The notes under the pieces are model-generated. The model worked only from the letters and a program-made list of their open reading frames with translations, ran no database searches and had not been told where the DNA came from. A stretch of 64,000 nt of DNA from Vacuolonema iberomarrocanum LEGE 07170 (lineage in GTDB: Bacteria > Cyanobacteriota > Cyanobacteriia > Elainellales > Elainellaceae), in NCBI GenBank assembly GCA_015207365.1, contig JADEXA010000024.1, positions 30,933-94,932 of the forward strand. The letters are read 5' to 3'. Position numbers and translations under genes: made by a program. Shown in pieces: positions 16,209 through 25,605 of the stretch (position 1 is its first letter; each line of letters opens with the position of its first letter).

Positions 16209-17334
16209 GTCACGCACTCGCACCAAACGATTTGTGTTCCTCGATAACCTACGGATCTTTCTCACCATCCTGGTCATTGCCCACCACGCGGCGCAGCCCT
16301 ATGGCCCCACAGGGGGGCGCTGGCTCCTCTTCAATCCGGAACGGGCACAGATTTTGGGTGCATTTTTTGCCGTCAATGCTGGCTTTTTCATGGGGCTATT
16401 TTTCCTGATCTCCGGCTATTTTTTACCTGCTTCCTTCAATCGCAAAGGGGCGAGTTTATTCCTGCAAGATCGCCTTTTACGACTGGGGATTCCCATCGTT
16501 ATTCTTGTGTCTTTGGTGATTCCCTGGGTGCTTTATCAAGCCGATCTCCCATCCCTATCATTCTGGCAATTCTTATCCCAGCAGTACTGGCGCATGGGTG
16601 CCTTAGAGTTTGCCCACCTCTGGTTTCTGGTGCATTTGCTGGTCTATGCGGTTGGCTATACCCTGTGGCGATGGCTGCGGCGATCGCAACCCCGTCCGAC
16701 AACCCAGTTGAATCCGCCCTCCCATAGATGGATTGCCCTCTATGCCTTGGGTTTGGCGATCGTCACATTCATCATCCGTATCCACTATCCCATCGATGCC
16801 TGGGTCAAAATCCTCGGCTTTATCCCTTCAGAAGTCGCACACTTGCCCCAATATGCCAGCCTATTCCTCATCGGCATTCTGGCCTATCGCCATGACTGGC
16901 TGAATCGGATGCCCAGCCGTCGAGCGCTCCTTTGGTTGGGCATTGGTCTGGGGGCCGCTACGCTACGCTACGGCTACACAGGCTTTGGATCGGATGCCCT
17001 GCCCGACTTGTTCGTCGGCGGGGGGTGGGATGGGCGATCGCTCCTCACCAGCCTCTGGGAATCCTGCCTCTGTGTTGGCTTGTGCTTGGGTTTACTGGTG
17101 CTCTTCCGCGACTATCTCAATCAACCAAGTCGGTTCCAGAAAATGCTGGCGGCCAACGCTTACACGACCTATCTGATTCACATTTTTATTGTGATTGGAA
17201 TTCAGTTTTTAGTGGCTCCTTATCCGCTACATCCCTTCCTCAAGTTTGTAGTGGTGACGGTTATCAGCACCCCCCTCTGCTTCCTGTTGAGCCAAGGGCT
17301 ACGTCAATTGCCATTTGCCTCGCGTGTCCTGTGA
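16174..17334 (+). CDS. Acyltransferase 3 family membrane protein
   Basis: Integral membrane acyltransferase of 386 residues with about ten hydrophobic segments. The N-terminal signature RFVFLDNLRIFLTILVIAHH with the conserved His pair, plus FFMGLFFLISGYFLP and DRLLRLGIPI, is typical of acyltransferase 3 (PF01757), which transfers acetyl or other acyl groups to extracytoplasmic sugars or lipids. It begins inside the 3' end of the TetR gene and is therefore translationally coupled. The acceptor is not identifiable; no glycan synthesis genes are adjacent. Confidence 0.87.
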   Translation: MISLKPAQLSTESRTRTKRFVFLDNLRIFLTILVIAHHAAQPYGPTGGRWLLFNPERAQILGAFFAVNAGFFMGLFFLISGYFLPASFNRKGASLFLQDRLLRLGIPIVILVSLVIPWVLYQADLPSLSFWQFLSQQYWRMGALEFAHLWFLVHLLVYAVGYTLWRWLRRSQPRPTTQLNPPSHRWIALYALGLAIVTFIIRIHYPIDAWVKILGFIPSEVAHLPQYASLFLIGILAYRHDWLNRMPSRRALLWLGIGLGAATLRYGYTGFGSDALPDLFVGGGWDGRSLLTSLWESCLCVGLCLGLLVLFRDYLNQPSRFQKMLAANAYTTYLIHIFIVIGIQFLVAPYPLHPFLKFVVVTVISTPLCFLLSQGLRQLPFASRVL

Positions 17335-17337
17335 TGC

Positions 17338-17430
17338 CAAATCCAGTCAAATGGCCGTAAAATCCAGATATTGTTTGTAGCCGCTGCATTGCAGTGGCCA
17401 CAAACAATATTTGGGTTATTCAATCAATGA
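17338..17430. repeat. Palindromic repeat family B, copy 2 (decayed)
   Basis: Degenerate copy with the pattern CCAGATATTGTTTGTAGCCG, loop att, GGCCACAAACAATATTTGG. The stem has several mismatches, so this looks like an older copy. It lies directly after the acyltransferase stop codon and could act as its terminator. Confidence 0.7.
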
Positions 17431-17511
17431 CCTGACGATGCTTCAAGGCAAGAAGGCATCGCTATAGACCTTAGAATAGACATACGGTTCAGCGGCGTGA
17501 GGTGACCTTTG

Positions 17512-18120
17512 ATGGTGCAAGCTTCTCCTCAGAGAAACCCCCTTTTCCTACAAATTCCCAAGGATGTTGCCCTAACGGTGACTTCAGAACAGTTTGCGGC
17601 TCTGGCTGCTGCCAATCATGATTTGAGGCTCGAACGGACAGCCACAGGAACGCTGATTATGAATCCACCGACAGGGAGTGAAACGGGTAGGCGGAACCTG
17701 AGTCTCAGTACTCAATTGGGAAACTGGTATGAAGCTAATGAATCGTTAGGAGAAGCCTTTGACTCGTCAACAGGGTTTGAGCTGCCGAATGGTGCAAATC
17801 GTTCTCCAGATGCCTCGTGGGTGCGTCGAGAAAGATGGGATGCATTAACGCCTGAACAAAAAAAGACCTTTGCTCCGCTTTGCCCTGATTTTGTGGTGGA
17901 ACTGCGTTCGGAAACCGATCACCTCACAGATCTGAGGGCAAAGATGCAAGAGTATATGGACAATGGCGCTCAGTTGGGCTGGCTGATTGATCCGAAGCAT
18001 AAGCAAGTAGAAATCTATCGAATAGGTCAGGCAGTTGAGGTGCTGAAGAATCCCAGTACATTGTCGGGAGAGATGATTTTACCCGGTTTCATCCTGACCT
18101 TGCAGCGGATTTTTGGGTAG
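17512..18120 (+). CDS. Uma2-family PD-(D/E)XK nuclease-like protein
   Basis: Member of the Uma2 (DUF820) family, 202 residues, very numerous in cyanobacterial genomes. Recognisable blocks are DSSTGFELPNGANRSPDASW (with the PDASW Asp), CPDFVVELRSETD (ELR as the ExK-like position) and KMQEYMDNGAQLGWLIDPK. The fold is that of restriction-type nucleases but activity and role are unproven; many are suspected of mobile or toxin-like behaviour. The ATG at 17512 is used; an adjacent TTG at 17509 is an alternative. A close paralogue lies at 36624-37196. Confidence 0.87.
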   Translation: MVQASPQRNPLFLQIPKDVALTVTSEQFAALAAANHDLRLERTATGTLIMNPPTGSETGRRNLSLSTQLGNWYEANESLGEAFDSSTGFELPNGANRSPDASWVRRERWDALTPEQKKTFAPLCPDFVVELRSETDHLTDLRAKMQEYMDNGAQLGWLIDPKHKQVEIYRIGQAVEVLKNPSTLSGEMILPGFILTLQRIFG

Positions 18121-18141
18121 CGTTGATGCCGTCACTCGCGC

Positions 18142-18696
18142 CTAACGCCCCGGTAAAAGCTGCTCAATCCTAACCTCAAGGTCTGGAAACGCCAACGGAA
18201 CAACCTGTCCTGAAATCAGAGGCAGCACCTCATGATAGCTACTTGCTTCGGGTTGGCGGTGTATCCAGAGCTGATGATTTGGCACATCCACGACCCAGTA
18301 CTCTGCAATGCCATCTCTGGCATAGAGCCGTGCTTTTTCCTGCAGATCAAACGCCAGGGTTGAGTTCGAGACTTCAATCAGCCAGTAGATATCCTCGGGG
18401 CCTGGATGCCGATCATCGTAGCGAGACTCGGGTGGAAGAACGATGGCAATGTCAGGCTGGGGTTCGCCATTGCTCGGTAATGTGATGGGAGCAGCGGTAA
18501 AAACCACGGCGCGATCGCCCAGAAGAGCCTCTAAGTACTTAGCGCCTCGTCGATAGGTAGCACGGTGAATGGGCAACTCTGGAGCCATATCAACAATGTC
18601 TCCATCCAGGAGTTCTACCTGTCGGTCTACCAGCAGACCGGCTGTAATCATACAGTGATAGTCTGCAACGCTCCATTTGGTTGAAGGACGAATCAT
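18142..18696 (-). CDS. Uma2-family protein
   Basis: Second Uma2 (DUF820) protein, 184 residues, from a different branch than its neighbour. Typical blocks are WSVADYHCMITAGLLVDRQV, VELLDGDIVDMAPE, NGEPQPDIAIVLP (PDIA acidic position), WLIEVSNSTLAFDLQEKARL (ExS) and GIAEYWVVDV. It is convergent with the Uma2 gene at 17512-18120 and separated by 21 bp. The nuclease fold is inferred from the family and the biological role is unknown. Confidence 0.87.
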   Translation of the reverse strand: MIRPSTKWSVADYHCMITAGLLVDRQVELLDGDIVDMAPELPIHRATYRRGAKYLEALLGDRAVVFTAAPITLPSNGEPQPDIAIVLPPESRYDDRHPGPEDIYWLIEVSNSTLAFDLQEKARLYARDGIAEYWVVDVPNHQLWIHRQPEASSYHEVLPLISGQVVPLAFPDLEVRIEQLLPGR

Positions 18697-18839
18697 AGTA
18701 CGAATGCTGCAATGATCCTATTGAGACTCACAATTCTATTGTGCTTTCTTTACTCAAGATAATATGACTCCCTGTTATCCGCAGGACATTTTCACATACA
18801 GTGTAATTTTAAGAGTACTCAAATCTTCTGGAGAGATCC

Positions 18840-19847
18840 TTGAAACGCGTTTATAGTTTTACGGCTCAACTTATCATTGGCGGATTTCTAGTCGCTGGAT
18901 GCAAATCAGAAAGTCCTAGTTCCTCTGTATCAGCATCTCATGCAAGTGAATCTTCGAGTGCTCGTACAAATATGGTAAAAGATCAGCATTCAAATGCTCC
19001 GAAAACTCAAGAACACAAGCAAAGACGTTCTTATGAAGAACAACGACGTTTATTGGAAGAAGTGACCTTAAATGAAGAAAATGCTTCTATAAGCTTACAA
19101 GACATTGATGCTAACATTTTGCAATCAAATGTTGCCTTAACTATAAGACTAGCTACAGAAGAATTTGATGGGAACTGTTATTTCTCTATTAGTTACCCTC
19201 AACTTGAAGGGTTGAATAGTACGTCAATAGAAGCAAAAGTGAATACTATGCTTCGGGGTCAAGTTTTCAATTTCTTACACGACTGGAATGAGCGTAATGA
19301 GGTAGGCTGTTCTCTTGAGGTTGATGAGCAACAAACCATTCCTGAATATGGATACTATGCATACGTAGAAGTTGATCAGTGCCTTATTGGATATTCGAGA
19401 GAACGACTTCTGAGTGGGAATTGTCGAGTAATTATCTCATCAGGAGCTAGTCCACTCTTGTACGACCAACCCTTCACAATAGACTTGGCGACGGGATAAT
19501 TCTATGACTTTCCAGATTTGTTCAACTCTAATACAGATTATCCTTATACAGTTGCTTATCAGGTAGCCCTCCAGTGGATGGAAACTTACAATATGTCGAT
19601 TTTTCCTCCCGTTGCACCAGAACCTGGAGAAGCACCTTCAGATCGAGAGTTTTATTTGGCATCGGACTGTACACTGTTTCCGCATCCACGTTCGCCAGAG
19701 TATGAAGTTTTTGATGAAGGTGAAACCTGTTTTATTGCCATCGATTCTGGTATGAGCGAATCTCATGTCGATATTCCTTTTCCCATCAGTGGCTTGAGAG
19801 ATGTTTTGAATACTGATGAGGAGGCTTTGGCTGTTCTCTTGGAATAG
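18840..19847 (+). pseudogene. Lipoprotein gene interrupted by an in-frame stop
   Basis: The first part (18840-19499, 219 codons) encodes a lipoprotein: signal FTAQLIIGGFLVAGC with lipobox, a low-complexity linker, then a domain beginning NVALTIRLATEEFDGNCYFS. The reading frame stops at TAA (19497-19499) after FTIDLATG but continues open without shift through 19847, resuming FYDFPDLFNSNTDYPYTVAY. The junction, FDLATG followed by FPDLF, matches the continuous pattern of DUF3298/RsiV-like C-terminal domains. A single base change explains the split. The upstream piece could still make a truncated lipoprotein; an internal ATG at 19518 could start the rest. Sequencing error or true pseudogene cannot be told apart. 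Confidence 0.72.
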
Positions 19848-20072
19848 ATTCCCATTTCCCTGAAAATAACTCTCGCTCGCGAAAGAACCCGATACCTTTG
19901 TCCTATTCTCGATGTTGCAGTTATCGCAATAGGAACCAGGTTCTTGATGACTGCGGCTACATCAGCATTGTTTACCAAAAGACATCTAATTTTCAGTCGT
20001 TGGATCTGTGCTGCGATCCCCATGCCCTTGTAAAGTGAGGAATACGCCACATTACAATGCAGGAGGTCACAG

Positions 20073-22364
20073 ATGGCCGATTTGTCGTCTTCGTCCAACG
20101 ACCTGACAACTCCCAAGACTGAGGGAGAAGCTCCGTCTGACCGTTCGCCACAGGATAAGCCGAAGATGGGGGGTGGGTTGCCCCTAGTGAAGTACTGGGC
20201 CGAGAAAACCCTTTCTCCGAAGGGGCCGCAAATTTGGAAAACCCTGATGCACAAGAGCGCGTGCCTATCTTGTGCCTGGGGGACGGGCGGGCAGAAGGGC
20301 GGCTTTGTGAATGAGCTGGAAGAGCCGTTGCAGCGCTGCATGAAGAGTGTGGAGGCGATCGCCGCCGAGCTGCAACCGGGACTTGCGCCGCACTTTTTTG
20401 ACCAGTCCAACCTGTCAGAGCTACAACACCTCACCTCGATGGAGGCCGATCACCTCGGTCGCCTCAGCTTCCCGGTTATCCATCGGGCGGGTTCCGATCG
20501 CTACGAACGTATTGGGTGGGATGAGATCTATCAGATTGCGGAAACGGCTTTCAAGCAACCAGCCGAACGGGTGGCGTCCTACAGCTCGGGGCGATCGTCC
20601 AATGAAGCGGCCTATTTGTTGCAGTTGATGATTCGGGCGATGGGGTCGAATAACCTGGCCGATTGCTCCGATCTCTGCCACGCACCCTCGTCCGTCAGCC
20701 TCAAGACGGTCTTCGGGACAGGGACATCGTTGGTCAGCCTGGAGAGTTTGCAACAGGCGGATGGGGTGGTGCTGATTGGGTCGAATGCGCCAGCGAACCA
20801 TCCCCGATTGATGAATGAGTTGATTAAGTTGCGCGATCGCGGCGGCACGGTGATTGTCATTAATCCTATGCGCGAGGTGGGGCTGCTCAAGTTTGGCTCA
20901 CCGGCGTTTCCCTTGTCGTCTCTGATGCAGGGCTCAGAGATTTCCTCCCTTTTCTTGCAGCCCATTCCAGGCAGTGATTTGGCGCTGTTTATGGGCATCC
21001 AAAAAGCGCTGCTCGAAAACGATTGGGTCACATTTGATTTCCTGAAGGCTCACACCGACAATTGGCAAGCGGTCATCGACCAGGTGACTCAGACGGCTTG
21101 GGAGACAATCACCACGACTTGTGGCGTGTCTCAGGAGGAGATTGAAACCGCTGCTCAGATGATTCAACGCTGCCAGGGGGTCGTGTTTGCCTGGGCGATG
21201 GGCATTACCCAGCAGGCGAATAGTGTGGACAACATTTTTGCGATCGCCAACACGGCGCTGATGAGGGGGAATGTCGGCAAGCCGGGGGCAGGAATGATGC
21301 CCATTCGCGGCCACTCCAACGTGCAGGGCTTTGGCTCGATGGGGGTGACGGTGCGGCTCAAGGAGGAGATTCGGCAAGCACTGGAGAAGCTGCTGGGGCG
21401 ATCGCTCAAGCGCGAACCGGGCTATGATGCCCGCGCCCTGATTGAAGCGGCGGATGCAGGAAAGGTGGATTCGCTGCTTTGTCTAGGGGGTAACCTCTAT
21501 GCCGCCAACCCCGATCTCACCCAAGCGAAGCGATCGCTTGGCAATATCGACACCATCATCTACTTAGCGACCAAGCCAAACCTGGGGCACTTCCACGGGC
21601 TAGCCCGGAAGAACACGATCATCATTCCGGTTTATGCCCGCTTTGAAAATCCCCACAAAACGACGACCGAGTCGGGCAACAACTTTGTGCGGCTAAACGA
21701 TGAGGGCAAAACCCACCTGAAAGATGGAGACCTGATCTCTGAAATCGAGTTCCTGACGGAACTGGCACACCGCATTCACGGCGACACTCCGATTGATTGG
21801 CGGAAGCTGCAAGATACCCGCTATGTGCGGCAGTTGATCGCCAAAACGATTCCCGGCTACGAAAAGATCGGCGAGATCGATGACACCAAGGAAGAGTTCA
21901 CCATCTCCGGGCGCATTTTCTTAGAGCCGAAATTTCCCACCCCGTCGGGCAAGGCTCAGATGCAGCTAACGCCACTGCCCGCCCTGACGCTACCGACGCT
22001 TCAAGACTTTGGTCTGGAGTCGTCTACCTCCGGGTTGGTGCTGGCGCTAATGACGGGGCGCAGCTACTCGCAGCACAACACTGTGGTCTACAAGGAGGGC
22101 GATCGCTATCGAAAAATGCCCCACCGCCACTGCATTTTGATGAACCCAATGGATGCGGAGCAAGTGGGCTTTGTGGAACACCAGCGGGTGAGTGTGCGGG
22201 GAAATGCGGGGCAGATGGATGAGATCGAAATCATCTATGGAGACGTGCGATCGGGGGCAGGGCTGATGTTCTACCCAGAGGCCAATGTGCTAATGAAAGC
22301 TCGAATCGAATCACGCTCTGGCACCCCGGCTTACAAGCGCGTACCTGTGGCAGTATTTGCGTGA
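20073..22364 (+). CDS. FdhF/YdeP-family molybdopterin oxidoreductase
   Basis: Cytoplasmic molybdopterin-dependent oxidoreductase alpha subunit of 763 residues, matching the length of the YdeP family. Seen: KSACLSCAWGTGGQKGGFVN at about 61-80 (two Cys only, not a full 4Fe-4S set), SYSSGRSSNEAAYLLQL, ADCSDLCHAPSSVSLKTVFG, MRGNVGKPGAGMMPIRGHSN and the C-terminal cofactor domain GRSYSQHNTVVYKEGDRYRK. An AGGAGG ribosome site lies 8 bp before the ATG. YdeP is linked to acid resistance in E. coli but the substrate is unknown. No FdhD or electron-transfer partner is adjacent. Its end overlaps the convergent deacetylase gene by 34 bp. Confidence 0.9.
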   Translation: MADLSSSSNDLTTPKTEGEAPSDRSPQDKPKMGGGLPLVKYWAEKTLSPKGPQIWKTLMHKSACLSCAWGTGGQKGGFVNELEEPLQRCMKSVEAIAAELQPGLAPHFFDQSNLSELQHLTSMEADHLGRLSFPVIHRAGSDRYERIGWDEIYQIAETAFKQPAERVASYSSGRSSNEAAYLLQLMIRAMGSNNLADCSDLCHAPSSVSLKTVFGTGTSLVSLESLQQADGVVLIGSNAPANHPRLMNELIKLRDRGGTVIVINPMREVGLLKFGSPAFPLSSLMQGSEISSLFLQPIPGSDLALFMGIQKALLENDWVTFDFLKAHTDNWQAVIDQVTQTAWETITTTCGVSQEEIETAAQMIQRCQGVVFAWAMGITQQANSVDNIFAIANTALMRGNVGKPGAGMMPIRGHSNVQGFGSMGVTVRLKEEIRQALEKLLGRSLKREPGYDARALIEAADAGKVDSLLCLGGNLYAANPDLTQAKRSLGNIDTIIYLATKPNLGHFHGLARKNTIIIPVYARFENPHKTTTESGNNFVRLNDEGKTHLKDGDLISEIEFLTELAHRIHGDTPIDWRKLQDTRYVRQLIAKTIPGYEKIGEIDDTKEEFTISGRIFLEPKFPTPSGKAQMQLTPLPALTLPTLQDFGLESSTSGLVLALMTGRSYSQHNTVVYKEGDRYRKMPHRHCILMNPMDAEQVGFVEHQRVSVRGNAGQMDEIEIIYGDVRSGAGLMFYPEANVLMKARIESRSGTPAYKRVPVAVFA

Positions 22365-23263
22365 GCAGGTGGCGAAGTCGTCGCCTGGACATAGCGGGCG
22401 ACATCTTCGCAGGTGGCCCACCATACATCGTCAAACGAGCGCATATATTCAAACAAGCGGTAAAGCATGTTCAATCGCCCCGGTCTTCCCATGAGATTGG
22501 GGTGAAAGGTTGGGGAGAAGAAGCCACCAAAGCGGCGCATCCCATCAAACTCTTCTTTCCAAATTTGAAAAGCTGTTTCGGCAGTTGCGTTGATGCCACC
22601 CCCGGCAACTGGTGACGCGCCGAAAATTTCCCAATCATCCAAGATCATGCTGATGGGTAATTCGACCAATGGGCCTGACTCGGTGGTCACCCAATAGGGA
22701 TTGTCATATTCCATCAAGCTCGCATCGTAAATCATCCCAAACTCACAGAGAAGCTTGAGGGTTTCGGGTGTGACGCCCCAGCCCGGCGCACTCCAGCCCA
22801 CGGGTGCTTTACCTGTGATGTGTTGCAGGGATTGAATGCCCTTTTGAAACACATCTTGCTGCTCAGATTCACTTAAGTAAAAGCAGTTTTCATGCATATA
22901 GCCATGGTGAGCGACTTCATGCTCCGCGTTGACCACCGCCTCGACGGCATCAGGATGCAAATCTGCAACATAGCCAGGAATAAAGAAAGAAGAGGGTATC
23001 TCCAAGGCGCGATGCATTTCTAGGATGCGAGGGATGGCGGTGGAAACACCATAGGCTCCTTCAGATAAAGCCGCAACATGATGCGTGGCTTTCGCATCTG
23101 TAGCAATAACACCCGCTTCGCCATCGACATGCCATCCGATAGAAACGACACAGAGTTCTCCATTGGGTCCACGAAAGTTGTTAATAGGTGTGGTTTCGAT
23201 CGAGGGCAATGTTTTGGTTTCCCGATGGCTTATAGCGCTTGACAAAATCATCCTCCTGGCCAA
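22331..23263 (-). CDS. Polysaccharide-deacetylase-family hydrolase
   Basis: NodB-fold metal-dependent hydrolase of about 310 residues. The metal/acid region appears as SIGWHVDGEAGV rather than the usual S-F-D-D; further motifs are FFIPGYVADLHPDAVEAV and EVAHHGYMHENCFYLSESEQ with the His pair, and VGWSAPGWGVTP. This version is closer to PuuE/allantoinase-like members that open cyclic amides than to chitin or peptidoglycan deacetylases. No signal peptide, so a cytoplasmic small-molecule substrate is likely. It is last in a minus-strand cluster with a GntR regulator and an amino-acid ABC importer, suggesting it acts on an imported nitrogen compound. Start codon uncertain (TTG 23263 or ATG 23251). 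Confidence 0.78.
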   Translation of the reverse strand: MARRMILSSAISHRETKTLPSIETTPINNFRGPNGELCVVSIGWHVDGEAGVIATDAKATHHVAALSEGAYGVSTAIPRILEMHRALEIPSSFFIPGYVADLHPDAVEAVVNAEHEVAHHGYMHENCFYLSESEQQDVFQKGIQSLQHITGKAPVGWSAPGWGVTPETLKLLCEFGMIYDASLMEYDNPYWVTTESGPLVELPISMILDDWEIFGASPVAGGGINATAETAFQIWKEEFDGMRRFGGFFSPTFHPNLMGRPGRLNMLYRLFEYMRSFDDVWWATCEDVARYVQATTSPPAHANTATGTRL

Positions 23264-23293
23264 TTAACTTGGCAAATAGTGAGTTGTAAATTG

Positions 23294-23965
23294 TTACCAA
23301 TCATGTAATATTTTTGCCAGCTTCTTCTCATACCACATGGTGTGGTAAACCATCAATTCTTCTGCTTTGATGGCATCTCCTTCCTTCATCGCTTCCAAGA
23401 TTTGCCAATGCTGACTCGCTGCTGTTCGAATCGGTGCGATCGCATGATCCCAGATCAATGGGCTGATCCTCGCCACATGCTCTTCAAGTTTTTTGATCTC
23501 TTCCTTTAGTCGCTTATTCCCCAGTTTTTCTGCTAAGTAGATATGAAACTTTGCGCCAAAGTCTCTCCCGCTTTCCTCGTCCATATCGTTAATTGCTTTA
23601 TCCGCTTGGGTGAGGAGCTGCTCGAGCTGTTCTAGATCCTGTTCATCAAGTAATGGCGTAACACGGCGGACGACATATCCTTCCAGTGCGGCTTGCACCT
23701 CAATCACCTCTAGAATGACATCCGATGAGGGAACAGTAACTCGCAAACCTCGGCGACCATCACTTTCAAGCCAACCTTCTCGCTCGAGTAAGATTAATGC
23801 TTCCCGCACAGGCGTTCGGCTGACACCATATTCCTTGGCAATATCTCCAATAATGAGATAATCTTTGGGCTTAATTTGTAGGGATAGAATACCTTGCTTC
23901 AACGTATGAAAAACACGCTCTGTCAGTGAAAAATCTTCGTTTTCAATCAATTTAGGCAACGGCAT
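23294..23965 (-). CDS. GntR/FCD-family regulator
   Basis: Regulator of 223 residues: GntR winged helix (LTERVFHTLKQGILSLQIKP, IIGDIAKEYGVSRTPVREAL, residues about 13-60) followed by an FCD-type helical ligand domain (GRDFGAKFHIYLAEKLGNKR, ending with HWQILEAMKEGDAIKAEELM). FCD regulators usually sense organic acids or amino acids. It lies between the deacetylase-like gene and the ABC importer on the same strand, so it probably controls this cluster. The effector is unknown. Confidence 0.88.
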   Translation of the reverse strand: MPLPKLIENEDFSLTERVFHTLKQGILSLQIKPKDYLIIGDIAKEYGVSRTPVREALILLEREGWLESDGRRGLRVTVPSSDVILEVIEVQAALEGYVVRRVTPLLDEQDLEQLEQLLTQADKAINDMDEESGRDFGAKFHIYLAEKLGNKRLKEEIKKLEEHVARISPLIWDHAIAPIRTAASQHWQILEAMKEGDAIKAEELMVYHTMWYEKKLAKILHDW

Positions 23966-24048
23966 ATGATTTGATCGGGTCTACAAATGTATTTCAGGAT
24001 ATATGGAATGGGCTCAGTAGCTGCACAGAAGGAATCTTTGAAGGGTTG

Positions 24049-24762
24049 TTATCGAATTTCTTGCATTTCAGAAAAGTGGCTGATGGGTGAGTTTTGAAGG
24101 GGTTGGGTAAGAGAGAAGTGCTGCTCGAGCCATGAGGAAAGCCACATCAATAAACTAACAATAATGAGATACATCACGGCAACTTGGATGAGGACTTCAG
24201 CAAAGACAAAATGCTCAAAAATTAAAGCATTACCGACTTTAGTGAGTTCATTGACTGAAATGACTGAGAGCAGTGACGATGCCTTAATCACATTAGCCAA
24301 TTCATTCGTTAATGTGGGAATCATCCGTTGTCCGGCTTGCGGTAGCAGGATGTAGAACAGAGCCATCCGTTCATTCATGCCAATGGATAGTGCTGCTTCC
24401 CGCTGACCCCGCTCGATTGATTCAATGGCTGATCTCACAATTTCAATTTCATAGCCTGCCGCTATGATCGTCAGCGCGACAACACCAGTCCAAAACTCAT
24501 TGAGCTGAATGTGGAACGATGGCAGGGCAAAATAGATAAAAGCAATATGGAGCAAAGGTGGAACTCCTCGCACAAAGTCAACAAACCACTGGATCAATGT
24601 TTGGATGGGAGGTGCCCCTAGTACCCGAAACATACCCAAAGCTAGCCCTAAAATAATCCCAAGGACAACGGCCAAAACACTAATCTGGAATGTGACCCAG
24701 GATGCAGCCAGGATTTTGGGCAGAACTTGCCACATAAATTGTATATCTAGGGCCAGCAACAT
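24049..24762 (-). CDS. Polar amino-acid ABC transporter permease
   Basis: Inner-membrane permease of 237 residues in the HisM/GlnP family, with about five helices. The EAA loop is clear: SIESIERGQREAALSIGMNE followed by ILLPQAGQRMIPTL and NELANVIKASSLLSVIS. It pairs with the second permease at 25606-26304, giving the heteromeric channel typical of polar amino-acid importers, with the ATPase between them. Gap to the ATPase gene is 69 bp. Substrate is inferred only from the family. Confidence 0.9.
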   Translation of the reverse strand: MLLALDIQFMWQVLPKILAASWVTFQISVLAVVLGIILGLALGMFRVLGAPPIQTLIQWFVDFVRGVPPLLHIAFIYFALPSFHIQLNEFWTGVVALTIIAAGYEIEIVRSAIESIERGQREAALSIGMNERMALFYILLPQAGQRMIPTLTNELANVIKASSLLSVISVNELTKVGNALIFEHFVFAEVLIQVAVMYLIIVSLLMWLSSWLEQHFSLTQPLQNSPISHFSEMQEIR

Positions 24763-24831
24763 AGAGAGTTTGAAGGGCTAGGTGACAGTCTGCAATGAGG
24801 TCGAAATCGAGGCCACTATCTTGTGGATAAT

Positions 24832-25593
24832 TTATAAAACGTAGCTTAAGAATTTTTGAGTTCTTTCATCTTGCGGATCGGAGAAAATCTTCTGAACCGT
24901 TTCGACTTCTACAATTTCCCCTTTCTCCATGAAAACGATCGTATCTGCTATTTTTTGTGCGAACTTAATTTCATGGGTCACAATCATCATCGTGATTCCT
25001 TCGTTCGCCAATTCTTGCACAACCTGAAAGACTTCGTGGGTTAACCGGGGATCAAGAGCGGAGGTGGGCTCGTCAAAGAGCATAAGTTTAGGATTCATGG
25101 CTAGAGCACGGGCGATCGCCACTCTCTGTTGCTCACCGCCTGATAACTGCCAGGGATACTTGTCGGCATGTTTACCAAGATGCACCTTGTCGAGGAGATA
25201 GCGAGCCAGTTCTCGAGAGGTCGCCTTGCTCTTCTTCAGGACTCTTCGGGGGCCGATGGCGACATTATCGATGATCTTCAAGTGAGCAAACAAATGAAAG
25301 CCTTGAAATACCATCCCGATGTCACGCCGCTTATGTGCCAGTTCGGAAGGCTGGTCTTTAACCCACTGATTTGCCTGATCGATATGTCCTCCAATATACT
25401 GCCCATCCAGCCAAATCCGTCCATCATCTGGTTCTTCTAAATAATTAATGCACCGTAGTAATGTACTTTTGCCAGAGCCAGAGGAGCCGATCAACACGAC
25501 ATGCTCCCCCATGTGGACATCTAAATTGATGTTCACTAAGGCTGGAGTACTGCCATAGTATTTACAAAGGTTTTGAACACTCAACAACAGCAT
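24832..25593 (-). CDS. Polar amino-acid ABC transporter ATPase
   Basis: ABC ATPase of 253 residues, GlnQ/HisP type. Walker A IGSSGSGKSTLLRC, signature LSGGEQQRVAIARALAMNPK, Walker B LMLFDEPTSALDP and the switch His in MMIVTHEIKFA are all intact. It carries the short insertion after the Walker A strand usual for HisP-like proteins. It lies 12 bp downstream of permease 25606-26304 and is followed by the second permease. It energises import by that membrane pair. Confidence 0.93.
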   Translation of the reverse strand: MLLLSVQNLCKYYGSTPALVNINLDVHMGEHVVLIGSSGSGKSTLLRCINYLEEPDDGRIWLDGQYIGGHIDQANQWVKDQPSELAHKRRDIGMVFQGFHLFAHLKIIDNVAIGPRRVLKKSKATSRELARYLLDKVHLGKHADKYPWQLSGGEQQRVAIARALAMNPKLMLFDEPTSALDPRLTHEVFQVVQELANEGITMMIVTHEIKFAQKIADTIVFMEKGEIVEVETVQKIFSDPQDERTQKFLSYVL

Positions 25594-25605
25594 TAGGCTT
25601 TTAGA

